Shown here piece by piece: positions 26,621 through 35,800 of a DNA stretch of 53,197 bases. Numbering within the stretch: position 1 is the first letter of the stretch; each line of letters begins with the position of its first letter. Under the pieces are notes generated by a model. That model saw nothing but the letters and a program-made list of their open reading frames with translations, did not search any database and was not told the origin of the DNA. The translations under genes were made by a program, and so were the position numbers. This stretch comes from an uncultured Saprospiraceae bacterium (lineage in GTDB: Bacteria; Bacteroidota; Bacteroidia; Chitinophagales; Saprospiraceae). Location: the NCBI GenBank assembly GCA_937921595.1, contig CAKZTD010000264.1, positions 1 through 53,197 of the forward strand, written 5' to 3'.

Positions 26621-28267
26621 TTTAGAAACTTCCATAAGAACCCAACGATCTGGATCGACCTCTGGTTTGTCCCCTTTTTTGAAAGGAATAACCAATCCCT
26701 CAGCAGGAATTTCAAAACGTTTTATTTTACCATCAATTTTGACCTCAACAGGCATATGAAAAGGCAATTGATTTGGGGTTTTCCATCTAAGATGGAGCTT
26801 GTTTTTTTCAACATTAGAAATCAAAACAGGAGCTTTGCCTTGGCGAACATAAACATCGAAAAACCAGTGCATATCTTTTCCTGTTATTTGTTCGACGATG
26901 CTGATGAAATCCTCGGTGGTCACAAAACGTACTTGCCGACCGTCTACTTGATCAAGATTGTTGGTGTTTGGATAAGCCATTGTTTTTAAAGCTTTGAAAA
27001 AATCTTCATCGCCAATCAGGTAACGTAAAGTATGGAGTACCCAAGCACCTTTTGTGTAGATGGGAGCTCGGTAAATTTCCTTTCCAGTTTTTGAAGAATA
27101 CGGAGCGATCGGATATTGATTTCGAAACCGCATGCTGTTTATATACTCATGGTAAGCTGCTTTGCCATTGAGGTGTTCTGCATAAAGCGGTTGCATATAA
27201 CTACCAAATCCTTCGTGAATCCACATGTCTTTCCAATCTGAATTCGTAACTAGGTTGCCCCACCATTCATGTGCTAATTCATGTTGATGAAGAGCATCAA
27301 AACCCCAGTCTTTCCCGCCAGTCATGGAGCCATTTTTAAAACCTGCACCATAGGCGATTATTGTTTGATGTTCCATGCCAAGGTGAGGCGTTTGAGCGAC
27401 ACCGTATTTATCTTTTTGAAAAGGGTAGGGGCCGAGAATACTTTCAAACCATTTGACATGATCGATAATCTGAGGCATTAGTTTTTTACCTTTTTCATAA
27501 TCTTCAGGAAGTACATAAAAGTAAACCGGAAAAGAACTACCACTTACGCTTTGTATCTTATCTTCGATTACTTTGTAAGGAGCGATGTTGAGTGCGATAT
27601 TATAATTACTGATTGGTGTGGTGACTTCCCAATGCCAGGTGATCGTTCCATTTCCATTATTGTTATTGGAACGGAGTTTTCCATTGGTTGCAACGACAAG
27701 ATCTTTTGGTACAGTAATGAGTAAATCCATTCGGTCTGGCTTGTCAGAAACGTGATCTTTATTTGGCCACCAGAGGTCAGCTCCTTCGCCTTGACAAGTA
27801 GTCGCAATCCAATGTGCTCCGCTTTTAGTTTTACTCCAGGTAAATCCTCCGTCCCAAGGTGGACGACGAGCGACTCTTGGTTTACCACTATAGTTAATCG
27901 TCAAAGTAACAGAAGAGCCAGTCTGACGAGTGTATTTCATATTGATCCAAATTTTTCCTTTTTTTCGAACATGAGGAACCGGGATAACCATGTCTCCTTC
28001 TCTAGTTTCGTAAATATCGTGGATGGTAAAAGTCGTATCTAGATCAATGACAATCATTGAAGTTGGTTGGACGATACTCGCCCGCATCGTGAGATTACCT
28101 TCAATGAATTTTTTATCTGGTTGTACACTAAGTTCTAAACCATAATATTTGACATCATAAGCAGCTTGCTCTGGCATCAACGGCCCACCAGTATCTATAG
28201 GATCTGATTGAGCAATTAGGAGAGAAGTAAAAAATAATAAGAGGATAGAAAGACGGGTATGACTCAT
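26618..28267 (-). CDS. Secreted M1 family metallopeptidase
   Basis: 549 residues with a signal peptide (LLLFFTSLLIAQ). Gluzincin aminopeptidase fold: an N-terminal beta-domain, substrate-binding GMEHQ (298-302, the counterpart of GAMEN), zinc site HELAH at 329-333 and Glu352 in MWIHEGFGSYMQ, spacing exactly HExxH-18-E, then YTKGAWVLHTLRYLIGD where the catalytic-side Tyr usually lies. It lacks the long C-terminal helical domain of PepN, which is normal for this secreted Bacteroidota group. Likely trims peptides in the periplasm or outside the cell for nutrition. No T9SS sorting domain is visible. Monocistronic as far as can be seen. Confidence 0.92.
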   Translation of the reverse strand: MSHTRLSILLLFFTSLLIAQSDPIDTGGPLMPEQAAYDVKYYGLELSVQPDKKFIEGNLTMRASIVQPTSMIVIDLDTTFTIHDIYETREGDMVIPVPHVRKKGKIWINMKYTRQTGSSVTLTINYSGKPRVARRPPWDGGFTWSKTKSGAHWIATTCQGEGADLWWPNKDHVSDKPDRMDLLITVPKDLVVATNGKLRSNNNNGNGTITWHWEVTTPISNYNIALNIAPYKVIEDKIQSVSGSSFPVYFYVLPEDYEKGKKLMPQIIDHVKWFESILGPYPFQKDKYGVAQTPHLGMEHQTIIAYGAGFKNGSMTGGKDWGFDALHQHELAHEWWGNLVTNSDWKDMWIHEGFGSYMQPLYAEHLNGKAAYHEYINSMRFRNQYPIAPYSSKTGKEIYRAPIYTKGAWVLHTLRYLIGDEDFFKALKTMAYPNTNNLDQVDGRQVRFVTTEDFISIVEQITGKDMHWFFDVYVRQGKAPVLISNVEKNKLHLRWKTPNQLPFHMPVEVKIDGKIKRFEIPAEGLVIPFKKGDKPEVDPDRWVLMEVSK

Positions 28268-28653
28268 TGTTTTTGGTAAATTTAAGGTGTTTTGTCTATT
28301 GATTAATAGTTTTAGGCGTTTTTTTATTTAACAAGTGGATAAGTTGTTATTTATTAGTGGTTGAGACTATTGCTAATTTTGATTTATTTTGCTAAATATC
28401 TTTTGGATAAAACTTTGATCCTTAGTGTGTTGCTCAATATTTTATGTCTGAATGAGAGAATGAGAGAATAGCAGGGGGACTCTAAGTTTTGAGCTAGTTC
28501 CTTTTACATTTTGGAGGGCATTCACTCATTTATTAATTCACTCATTTCTACATTGATATTCAAAAGTGTATAGTAGTTTAAACTTAATTATTAATTTTAA
28601 TTTGCTAGCTTTTAAACCTCTGCAAACGAAGATCACAAAAACTTTTTACAAAT
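28268..28653. other. Non-coding stretch with AATGAGTGAAT-type repeats
   Basis: No coding frame. Contains AATGAGAGAATGAGAG at 28451-28466 and two copies of ATTCACTCATT at 28520-28530 and 28536-28546. The reverse complement of the latter recurs on the far side of the next gene (29374-29409). No consensus promoter is seen. Confidence 0.55.
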
Positions 28654-29301
28654 ATGAAAGCTGTTTTCTTTTTTATTATTAAAACGGTAATGTTATTAGT
28701 ATTGCCGTTTATTGTTTTGATTAGAGGTGCGGTTTATTTTCATTCTAATCATGAGCTGCATCCGCAGTTGGCGATTATAGGAGGAGGAGTGATTACCTTG
28801 GTGGTTTTGATAATTTATTTTTCTTGGTTTTATGGAAGATTAACTGGGAAATTGGGGAGTAAGGAATCGTTTAAATTTAGAGCATTTTTAGCAGCAATAT
28901 TGGTGATTGGATATTGTGCTCATGGTTTGTTTTTTTTTAGTGGTAAAAATGCAAAGACGGATTCGGTAAAAAAAGAATATACCAGTTTACACCCGATTTT
29001 GAGGTTGAGTATTAGTACTATTTTGTTTATTGACAATGAATTAATTTTGACGGATGCTTCAAGACTACCAGAGGATTATCAAAAGATGGGTTTAAAAAAG
29101 AAATCTCATTCTTTACATTATAAACAGAGCAATGGTTACTCACATGCTTTTGATGTTCGAACGAAAGGGCATTCTGAACTTCGGAATACTTTGTTGAAAG
29201 GATATTTTGCGATGATGGGATTGAATACTTTACGGCATGGTGGAACTGGAGACCATTTGCATATTTCTTTGAAGAGTCATGATCGGCCAAGGGGGATTTG
29301 A
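28654..29301 (+). CDS. Membrane protein with an M15-like peptidase tail
   Basis: 215 residues. Three hydrophobic segments at about 5-27, 38-60 and 77-97, then a soluble domain. The end of that domain looks like a zinc D,D-/L,D-peptidase of the M15/hedgehog type: a His- and Asp-bearing stretch (SLHYKQSNGYSHAFDVR with His155, His164 and Asp167) and a closing TGDHLHISL (His201, His203) as in the HxH of that fold. If correct, it would cut peptidoglycan peptides or similar at the membrane face. The N-terminal membrane part is not one I recognise. The insertion between His155 and Asp167 differs from the usual spacing, so the assignment is tentative. Confidence 0.6.
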   Translation: MKAVFFFIIKTVMLLVLPFIVLIRGAVYFHSNHELHPQLAIIGGGVITLVVLIIYFSWFYGRLTGKLGSKESFKFRAFLAAILVIGYCAHGLFFFSGKNAKTDSVKKEYTSLHPILRLSISTILFIDNELILTDASRLPEDYQKMGLKKKSHSLHYKQSNGYSHAFDVRTKGHSELRNTLLKGYFAMMGLNTLRHGGTGDHLHISLKSHDRPRGI

Positions 29302-29371
29302 TATTTTAAGGTACTATACAATTTTCTGGGAAAATTTTTATTTTTTAGTGTTTTACTCCATGTTACTTATT

Positions 29372-29410
29372 CGAATGAGTGAATGGATAAAATGAGTGGA
29401 TGAGTGAATT
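29372..29410. repeat. AATGAGTGAAT repeats, inverse of those upstream of the M15-like gene
   Basis: AATGAGTGAAT at 29374-29384, AATGAGTGGAT at 29391-29401 and GATGAGTGAAT at 29399-29409. The same 11-mer occurs in opposite orientation at 28520 and 28536, so the M15-like gene is bracketed by inverted copies. Confidence 0.6.
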
Positions 29411-29517
29411 AGAGGGGAAGCTTAAAGCCTCAAGTATAAATCTCAAACATTCTCTTATTTCGTTGATCCAATAATCATTACCTTTTGATTTTAATAAAGT
29501 ATCAATTTTTAATATCT

Positions 29518-29988
29518 CTACTTATTCTCTATTTTAAAAACACTATCCTTGTCAAAGGTCAATAATAGTCCACTTTCATAGAGCCATTTTTCTGCAAGCT
29601 TTTCGGTATAAATTTCTTTGGGTTCTCCAATAAATTTTCTGACTTGCTCTCTAGTCATTAGTTTATGGATGAGGGTTAAATCACCTGGAAGGACGACTTT
29701 TGAGAAAACGTAAGGCTCCTTTTTTGAAGGTTGAGTGAATTGCATTTTATCCCCACTCAAAAATTTAAATTTCCTTGGATCAGATTTACTCATGTATTCA
29801 TCTCCACCAATACTAATGTAATTACTCCATCGTCTATCATTTATCCCACGCAAAGAAATTCCTTTTTCATTTTTGAGAACGACTAATTTATTGTTTTCGG
29901 CTTTGTCATTTTGCCAAACACCTTCTGGATCTTTACCACAACTGGTAAATAGAAAGACTGTAAATAGTAAGAGGGTAAGGTTTCTCAT
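29518..29988 (-). CDS. Lipoprotein with BamE/SmpA-like C-terminal segment
   Basis: 156 residues. Lipoprotein signal MRNLTLLLFTVFLFTSC with Cys17. The N-terminal part (GVWQNDKAENNKLVVLKN) resembles small lipocalin-like strands; residues about 110-150 read LMTREQVRKFIGEPKEIYTE, then a tryptophan strand (KWLYESGLLLTFDKDSVFKI), which is the pattern of the BamE/SmpA fold (a 't.eqV...lGeP' helix and turn followed by strands). Such domains mediate protein contacts at the outer membrane. I infer an outer-membrane-attached accessory lipoprotein; it is too short and too divergent to call BamE itself. Confidence 0.7.
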   Translation of the reverse strand: MRNLTLLLFTVFLFTSCGKDPEGVWQNDKAENNKLVVLKNEKGISLRGINDRRWSNYISIGGDEYMSKSDPRKFKFLSGDKMQFTQPSKKEPYVFSKVVLPGDLTLIHKLMTREQVRKFIGEPKEIYTEKLAEKWLYESGLLLTFDKDSVFKIENK

Positions 29989-30450
29989 TGTTGTGTTTTT
30001 TATGTTCGAATTTCAATCAGAACTTTAAAATATCATTATTGTTTAATTTGCTCCAAGCTAAGTTAAGACGGCATTAGGTATTAGGTTCTCGGAACTCTCC
30101 TAATGCCATTTACCCTCAGGGTTTAAATAGACTATTATGGATTTGGTCAATATCTTTCAAGCCTAATTCGCATTTTAAGCTTCAAAGATGCAATATATAA
30201 TAAAATTCAAATAAATTTTCATATCTAAAAATAGCTCTGGACTCTTACTTTTTAAATAGAAGTTATAAGTTCAAGAGCCGGCATTAATTTCTTGTTACGA
30301 GGGGAAACGTACCTGTTATTGATTTTTTCTACCTAGATAAGGAAGTTTATGGCAGTCCTTGCTAAAAAATTGTGCAGTATGTATAGTAATTTGATTGTTG
30401 TAAAATATATTTTTTGTGCTTTGGAAACTTACGTTTAAAATTTACATGAT
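29989..30450. other. Non-coding stretch with one long hairpin
   Basis: No coding frame seen. Contains a 9-bp perfect stem GGCATTAGG (30070-30078) / CCTAATGCC (30099-30107) with an inner GTTC/GAAC hairpin, probably the terminator-like or repeat element described in the findings. The remainder is AT-rich without clear structure. Confidence 0.55.
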
Positions 30451-30482
30451 TTGAAAAGAAGAGAGATATAGGTGCATCTTTG
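30451..30482 (+). promoter_or_regulatory. Possible promoter of the structured RNA
   Basis: TTG at 30451-30453, 21-base spacer, CATCTTTG at 30475-30482 (one mismatch to TAnnTTTG). The start would fall near 30488, just before the closing stem. Confidence 0.4.
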
Positions 30483-30487
30483 TATCA

Positions 30488-30787
30488 AGGAGTTTAGCTA
30501 TTACATCTTTAATGAAGCATACAAGAACATCCGAAAAACCGAAAATATTAAGTAGTTATAGTTTACAAGTGAGGTCATATAATGAACCTGAGAAATTCCG
30601 AAAGTTTGAATTTATGTGTGAGGGGCTATAATCAATCCCAAAAGTGATTTGGCCCCTCGTACCAAACTTGATCTATGAAACGACTAAAGAAACAACAAAT
30701 GATCTTCGGATCATTTTTAAAGATGTAAGATTCAGCTAGCTTTGGAAAGGGAGCAACTACAATGGTAGTTGCGACCCTCTTTTTTTT
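30488..30787 (+). ncRNA. Candidate structured non-coding RNA, family not recognised
   Basis: Predicted transcript of about 300 nt. A 12-base perfect long-range pairing, TTACATCTTTAA (30501-30512) with TTAAAGATGTAA (30717-30728), closes the molecule and may extend through AGCT/AGCT (30496-30499 with 30734-30737). Inside are AAGTTTG/CAAACTT (30602-30608 with 30663-30669) enclosing GAGGGGC/GCCCCTC (30620-30626 with 30652-30658) and AATCA/TGATT, and a hairpin AAATGATC-TTCG-GATCATTT (30697-30716) with the very stable UUCG loop. A typical intrinsic terminator follows at 30746-30787. Upstream, TTG-21 bases-CATCTTTG (30451-30482) is one base from a consensus promoter. It lacks the conserved words of RNase P RNA, tmRNA and SRP RNA; 6S-like or new families remain open. 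A 39-codon frame (30512-30631) lies inside. Confidence 0.55.
30746..30787 (+). terminator. Intrinsic terminator of the structured RNA
   Basis: GCAACTAC (30753-30760), loop AATG, GTAGTTGC (30765-30772), extended by AGGG/CCCT across a small bulge, then a nine-base T run from about 30780. No plus-strand protein gene precedes it, which is what points to an RNA gene. Confidence 0.85.
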
Positions 30788-30896
30788 GCATCACTTAAAA
30801 AATACGCTATGGTTTTAACATTAGGAATTATAATGATGAGTTTATATGTTGTTGATAACATAAAGAATGACTCCCGTCGTTGATTAACAATGGTTT

Positions 30897-32435
30897 TTAT
30901 AAAACTAAATCCAAGGTTCCACGCTTCTCTATCGTCACTTCTTCGAAATCCCGATCTTCCAATTTTCCTTTCAGCCAAGATAAAATATCGAAATATTCAA
31001 AAGCTCTTGCTTCGAACTCATTGTCAGTAAGCGATGATAATTCATTGTACATTTCTCGAAAGCCTTTGAGGATTTGCTTATCCGTAAAGTTGGGATACTT
31101 TTTTAGAAATCTTAAAACAATAGATTCCGTTTTATAAAGTCGTTTTCGTTTTAATAAAAAACGATAAGTAGATTTTACGATATACTCCAGGAGTTGGTCA
31201 TTCCCCAGTTCATAATGAATGAACAAATTCAGTATCCTTCCAAAACTATAAAGATCGGCTCTTGCCTTTAATTCTGGTTCATCCAAAAGCGAATTGATCC
31301 AATCTAATGCGACATTATAATTTCCTGCACCAAAATTCAAATAAGCCAAATTGTAATAGAAGCCAATCCGATGATGGATTTCTTTTTCAGAATCGGTGAG
31401 TTCATTCACAACTGGAGCAAGATTGGAAACACCTTTTCTAAATTGTCCAGTGGAGATATAAAGATCAATTTCCAAATTATAACTTCTAGTAAAGAGTCGC
31501 TTTTTCAGCGCATTAGAACTGGTCGGAATTTCGCGAAGTTTTCTAAGGTTAAGTAATCCTTCTTCGTACTGATGCAATTGTTTTTGTATGATGTATAGAT
31601 TAATCAGCGAACTGATATAATTGGCTTCCCGATCTCCTTTTAATAAATTGGCATCTAGTTTTTCAAACATCAAAACCTGAGCTTGCATGTGCTCCAGACA
31701 TTTTTCCCATTCCGATATTTGAAAATAATAAAGGAATCGAGCATTATGATAAAACATTCTGGCATTGAAAGATTTTGCATTTTCAATATCTTGATAAAGC
31801 TCATCTTCAAACATTTTACTATAAGCTTCTTTCTCTTCAGCTTTTCGAATTCCACCTTGTTTCCAGTAAGGAATAAATATATTGTCATGGAGTAATTGAA
31901 ATTCTAGATAATTTTTATAAATATCTAAAATGCCTATTTCCTTTTGGAAGTCTACGTTGACGTACTGTTCCAAACCCTTGACGTCATTCCGAGAATTGAT
32001 GATTTGGTGCTTCCATCGATAGACTTCAAGCACCTGTAAAAAACGCTCATTTTCAGTAGCTGACTTCATGGCTTTGTCAAGAATCTTTTCACTTTGTTGG
32101 ATTAGTCCCTTCTTGAAAAGTATCTGCGCATTACGCATTAAAACAGGAAATGGATCTTCGGAATTGCTCTCGTGGTATTGTCTTAAACTATTGAGTATCA
32201 GTCGATATAAATAGTTTTTTGTAACGTGGAGCTGCTTGATGAAAGTCTGTCCTACAAATTTTTTCTTAATCTTGACCTCATCATATGCTTGTTGTTTGTC
32301 AATAGCATCAAAAAGCTGGACGTATTTATTCTCTTTACCAATGACATGCCTGGCAGCGAAGAGTTTGAAATATCTTTTCTCTTGCTTAGAAAGAGATTTG
32401 ATCAACTGAAATAATTCTAATGATACCGTTTTCAT
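30897..32435 (-). CDS. Hypothetical protein, predicted all-helical (TPR-like)
   Basis: 512 residues, no signal peptide or membrane segment, so probably cytoplasmic. It begins with SLELFQLIKSLSKQEKRYFKLFAARH and consists of repeated helix pairs with alternating aromatic and small residues (for example NARMFYHNARFLYYFQISEWEKCLEHMQAQ and LAYLNFGAGNYNVALDWINSLL), the look of a degenerate TPR superhelix. Such proteins are frequent in Bacteroidota but I know of no assigned function. Its 3' end faces the terminator of the structured RNA (convergent, about 110 nt apart); its 5' side is divergent from the SprB-like gene across 449 non-coding bases. Confidence 0.75.
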   Translation of the reverse strand: MKTVSLELFQLIKSLSKQEKRYFKLFAARHVIGKENKYVQLFDAIDKQQAYDEVKIKKKFVGQTFIKQLHVTKNYLYRLILNSLRQYHESNSEDPFPVLMRNAQILFKKGLIQQSEKILDKAMKSATENERFLQVLEVYRWKHQIINSRNDVKGLEQYVNVDFQKEIGILDIYKNYLEFQLLHDNIFIPYWKQGGIRKAEEKEAYSKMFEDELYQDIENAKSFNARMFYHNARFLYYFQISEWEKCLEHMQAQVLMFEKLDANLLKGDREANYISSLINLYIIQKQLHQYEEGLLNLRKLREIPTSSNALKKRLFTRSYNLEIDLYISTGQFRKGVSNLAPVVNELTDSEKEIHHRIGFYYNLAYLNFGAGNYNVALDWINSLLDEPELKARADLYSFGRILNLFIHYELGNDQLLEYIVKSTYRFLLKRKRLYKTESIVLRFLKKYPNFTDKQILKGFREMYNELSSLTDNEFEARAFEYFDILSWLKGKLEDRDFEEVTIEKRGTLDLVL

Positions 32436-32884
32436 GATATCAATATAACGATATCTTTTTAAAAATCATTGTTGGACTCCTACGTTTTATGTATTTTTAG
32501 GTTTAAAATAAGAGGGATTAATAGTAATTTAATACTATCAATTGAACGTTATGGTCGTAGTTTGAAATTTACGCTTCAGATTCATAAAGACTAAATAAAG
32601 ATAAATAAGAATTAACATGGAGTCAAGCGACTAAATTCCCGTAACAGTAATGATGATAGTCTAATATCTTTTTTACTATTTTTTACGGGAATTCGTCGCG
32701 CTCTATGAACAAGAGAGATAATTTTGACCAGTTCCAATTCTGAGGATTCATTTCAATCAAACAAAATTGCCTTAAATTACCTTTTAAGGTTTAGAGCTTA
32801 AAAAACACAAAGATTTAATAATCGCCTAAAGGAACTCGTTTCTCCCTGATTGCGAATTCACTAATATTTTAATTAATTTTTTGA
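32436..32884. other. Divergent intergenic region with one long imperfect hairpin
   Basis: Separates the TPR-like gene and the SprB-like gene. At 32617-32706 a long stem forms: ATGGAG/CTCTAT, GCGAC/GTCGC and AATTCCCGTAA (32634-32644) with its complement (32683-32693), around an inner ATAGT/ACTAT hairpin. No TAnnTTTG box is evident for either gene. Confidence 0.6.
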
Positions 32885-35800
32885 ATGGGAAGACGAATAA
32901 TAAAAATATTAACAGTACTCTTTTTATGGTCACTTTCCTCATCGGGATTGATGGCACAAATCGAAACAGGAACTTTTAGTACATCATGTACTTTTGAAGT
33001 GTCTTATACGATTCACCATCCTACCTGTCCGGAAGAAGCTGACGGTTCTATTGATCTAGTAGTGGCCAATGCTACGGGGATCGCCTGCTATTATTGGATG
33101 GAAGGTGCTACTGGAAATGAACCAAATCTTAATCAATTATCAGCTGGTGTATATAAGGCTAGTATTGGAGATGAAGCCTTGTGTTTTGACACCTTGACTT
33201 TTTCCCTTAATGATCCGACACCTCTTGCATTTGAAGTGGACGGTATTAAAAGTTGCCCTGGATCAAATAATGGAAAAATAACCGTCAACCCAATTTCTGG
33301 AAATGCTGATGCTTATGCTTTGGATGGAGGGGCTTCTCAAGTTGATCCGGTCTTTCCAAACCTTGAGCCAGGTATGCATACCGTTCGGGTATTCGATGCA
33401 GCAGGATGTTATTATGATGAAGAAATAGAAATAACAGAGGCCGAGACACCCATAGTCACCTTCGCACAGGAGGAGTCATCTTGTTCAAATGCAGGTGACG
33501 CTTCCTTTATTGTGATTATTGAGACGGTCAACAATACAGAAACTTATGAGTATTCAATAGATGGTGAGAACTACTTACCTGATTCTACTTTTACAGATTT
33601 AGAAGTCGGAAATTATGAAGTCTTCATTCGAAACAGTAACCTATGTGTGTTTACGGAGCAGATTGATATTTCTGCAGTAGAAGCACCCGAGGTAAGTTTT
33701 GATAAAAGCGATGTTACTTGTCCAGGAGGAGCAGATGCTTCTTTTATAGTCATCATAGAAACGGTTAATAATTCTGAGGATTATGAATACTCCACAGACG
33801 GAATTAACTATCAGTCAAACCCTGTTTTCGAAAATCTTGAATCCGATTTTTATCAGGTCTTTGTAAAAAATAGCTCTGATTGTATTTATGAAGAAACTGT
33901 TTTTGTTGAAGAACCTGAAACTCCTACAATCAATTTTGATGTTAATGAAGTGACTTGTCCGGATGGATCGGATGCGTCCTTCATTGTCATCATCGAAACG
34001 GTTAATAATAGTGAAGGTTATGAGTATTCAATTGATGGAGATTATTTTCAATATGATTCTACTTTTACGGATTTAGAAGCTGGAGTTTATGAGGTAGTAT
34101 CTCGAAATCCTCAGGGATGCGAGTTTATTCAATTGGTCGAAATTGAAGAGCCGGTTGTACCTATCATTGATTTTGAAAAAACAGATGTCAGTTGTCCGGG
34201 GGGGACAGATGCTTCGTTTATTGTTATTATAGAAACGGTCAATAATTCTGAAAATTATCAGTATTCAATTGACGGAGATAATTATCAAGAGGATTCTACC
34301 TTTAATGATTTACCTGCTGGATTTTATGAAGTTTATGCAAAAAATAATTCAGATTGTATTCACAGTCAAATTGTAGAAATAGTAGAGCCAGTTGAACCGA
34401 ATATTGATTTTGAAATAAGTGACGTGACTTGCCCGAATGGAAATGATGCTTCCTTTATAGTGATCATCGAAACGGTAAATAATTCCGAATCTTATGAGTA
34501 TTCTTTAGATGGTGAAAATTTTCAAGATGATTCTACTTTTGTTGATTTAGAAGCAGGAGCTTACCAAGTCTATGCTCGGAATACTGCTGGATGTGAGTTT
34601 ACGGATATTATGGAAGTGGATGAGCCAGAGATGCCAGAGATTGATTTTGAAATAAGTGACGTGACTTGCCCGGATGGAAATGATGCCTCTTTTATAGTGA
34701 TCATAGAAACGGTTAATAATTCAGGAAATTTTGTTTTTTCTTTAAATGGAAATGAATATCAAGAGGATTCAACTTTCACACAATTATCTGCGGGTATACA
34801 TAACGTTACCATTAAAAATGAAGCCTCCTGTTTATTTACAGAGGTGATCGAAATTCAAGAACCTTCAGAACCAGAATTAGGTTTCGAAATAGATGATGTT
34901 ACCTGTGCTGGAGGAAGTGATGCTTCCTTTATAGTCATCATAGAAACAGTCAATAATTCCGATTACGAGTATTCGATCGGGGATGGGATCTTTCAAGAAG
35001 ACTCCTTATTCGTTGACTTAGATGCGGGTATTTATGACATCTCAGTCCGCAATGCTGACGGTTGTGTAAGTTCCGAAAGTATTGTCATAGAAGAACCTTT
35101 AACACCCTCCATCGACTTTGGTACCAATGATGTGACGTGTGCCGGGGGAACGGATGCGTCACTCATTGTTATCATAGAAACAGTGAATAACAGTGATAGT
35201 TATGAGTACTCTCTTGATGATATAGAGTACCAAATGGATTCTACTTTTTATAATCTTGCAGCTGGAGTTTACACGGCTTATATTCGAAATCAAGATAATT
35301 GTGTTTATTCTGAATTGGTATCTGTTTCTGAACCTCTTGAAACAGACGTTTCGCTAATCAATACGGATGTCAGTTGTCCAGGAACAGACGATGGTAGTAT
35401 TTCTGTTGCTGCGCAAGGAGAGGGAAGTGTTTTTGAATATTCTCTGGATGGAATTAATTTCCAAACATCAAATACTTTTGAAAATTTAGAAGCTGGTGTT
35501 TATGTGGTAACTGTTCGAAATGAAGCAACTTGTGAAGTGTCGGAAAATACATTGATCACAGCACCTCCGCCCCCTCAATATGAAACCAATATCAATCCGG
35601 TATCCTGTAATAATGGAACGGATGGAAATATAGAAATCAATATTTTATCAGGAATTACTCCTTTTGAATTTGCACTAAATGGTGGTGCGTTTCAATCGGA
35701 TAATCTATTCGAAAATCTTTCTGCTGGGACTTATACATTAAATATGATTGATGATTCCGGCTGTATTTTTACTAGTGTAGCAAACTTAAATGAACCTCCA

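Noticed and set aside
30488-30787. Retron msr-msd interpretation of the structured RNA
   Set aside because: The 12-base closing repeat would fit a1/a2, but no reverse transcriptase gene is near.
30488-30787. tmRNA or RNase P RNA
   Set aside because: No tRNA-like ends, no tag frame ending in ALAA, and no GAGGAAAGTCC-type core.
30757-30978. Minus-strand 73-codon frame overlapping the 3' end of the TPR-like gene and the RNA terminator
   Set aside because: Lies mostly on top of a better gene in another frame and of a clear terminator hairpin; composition is not coding-like.
33497-35195. Recent tandem duplication of DNA in the adhesin
   Set aside because: Modules differ at many synonymous sites and outside the core, so duplication is old; not an assembly repeat.
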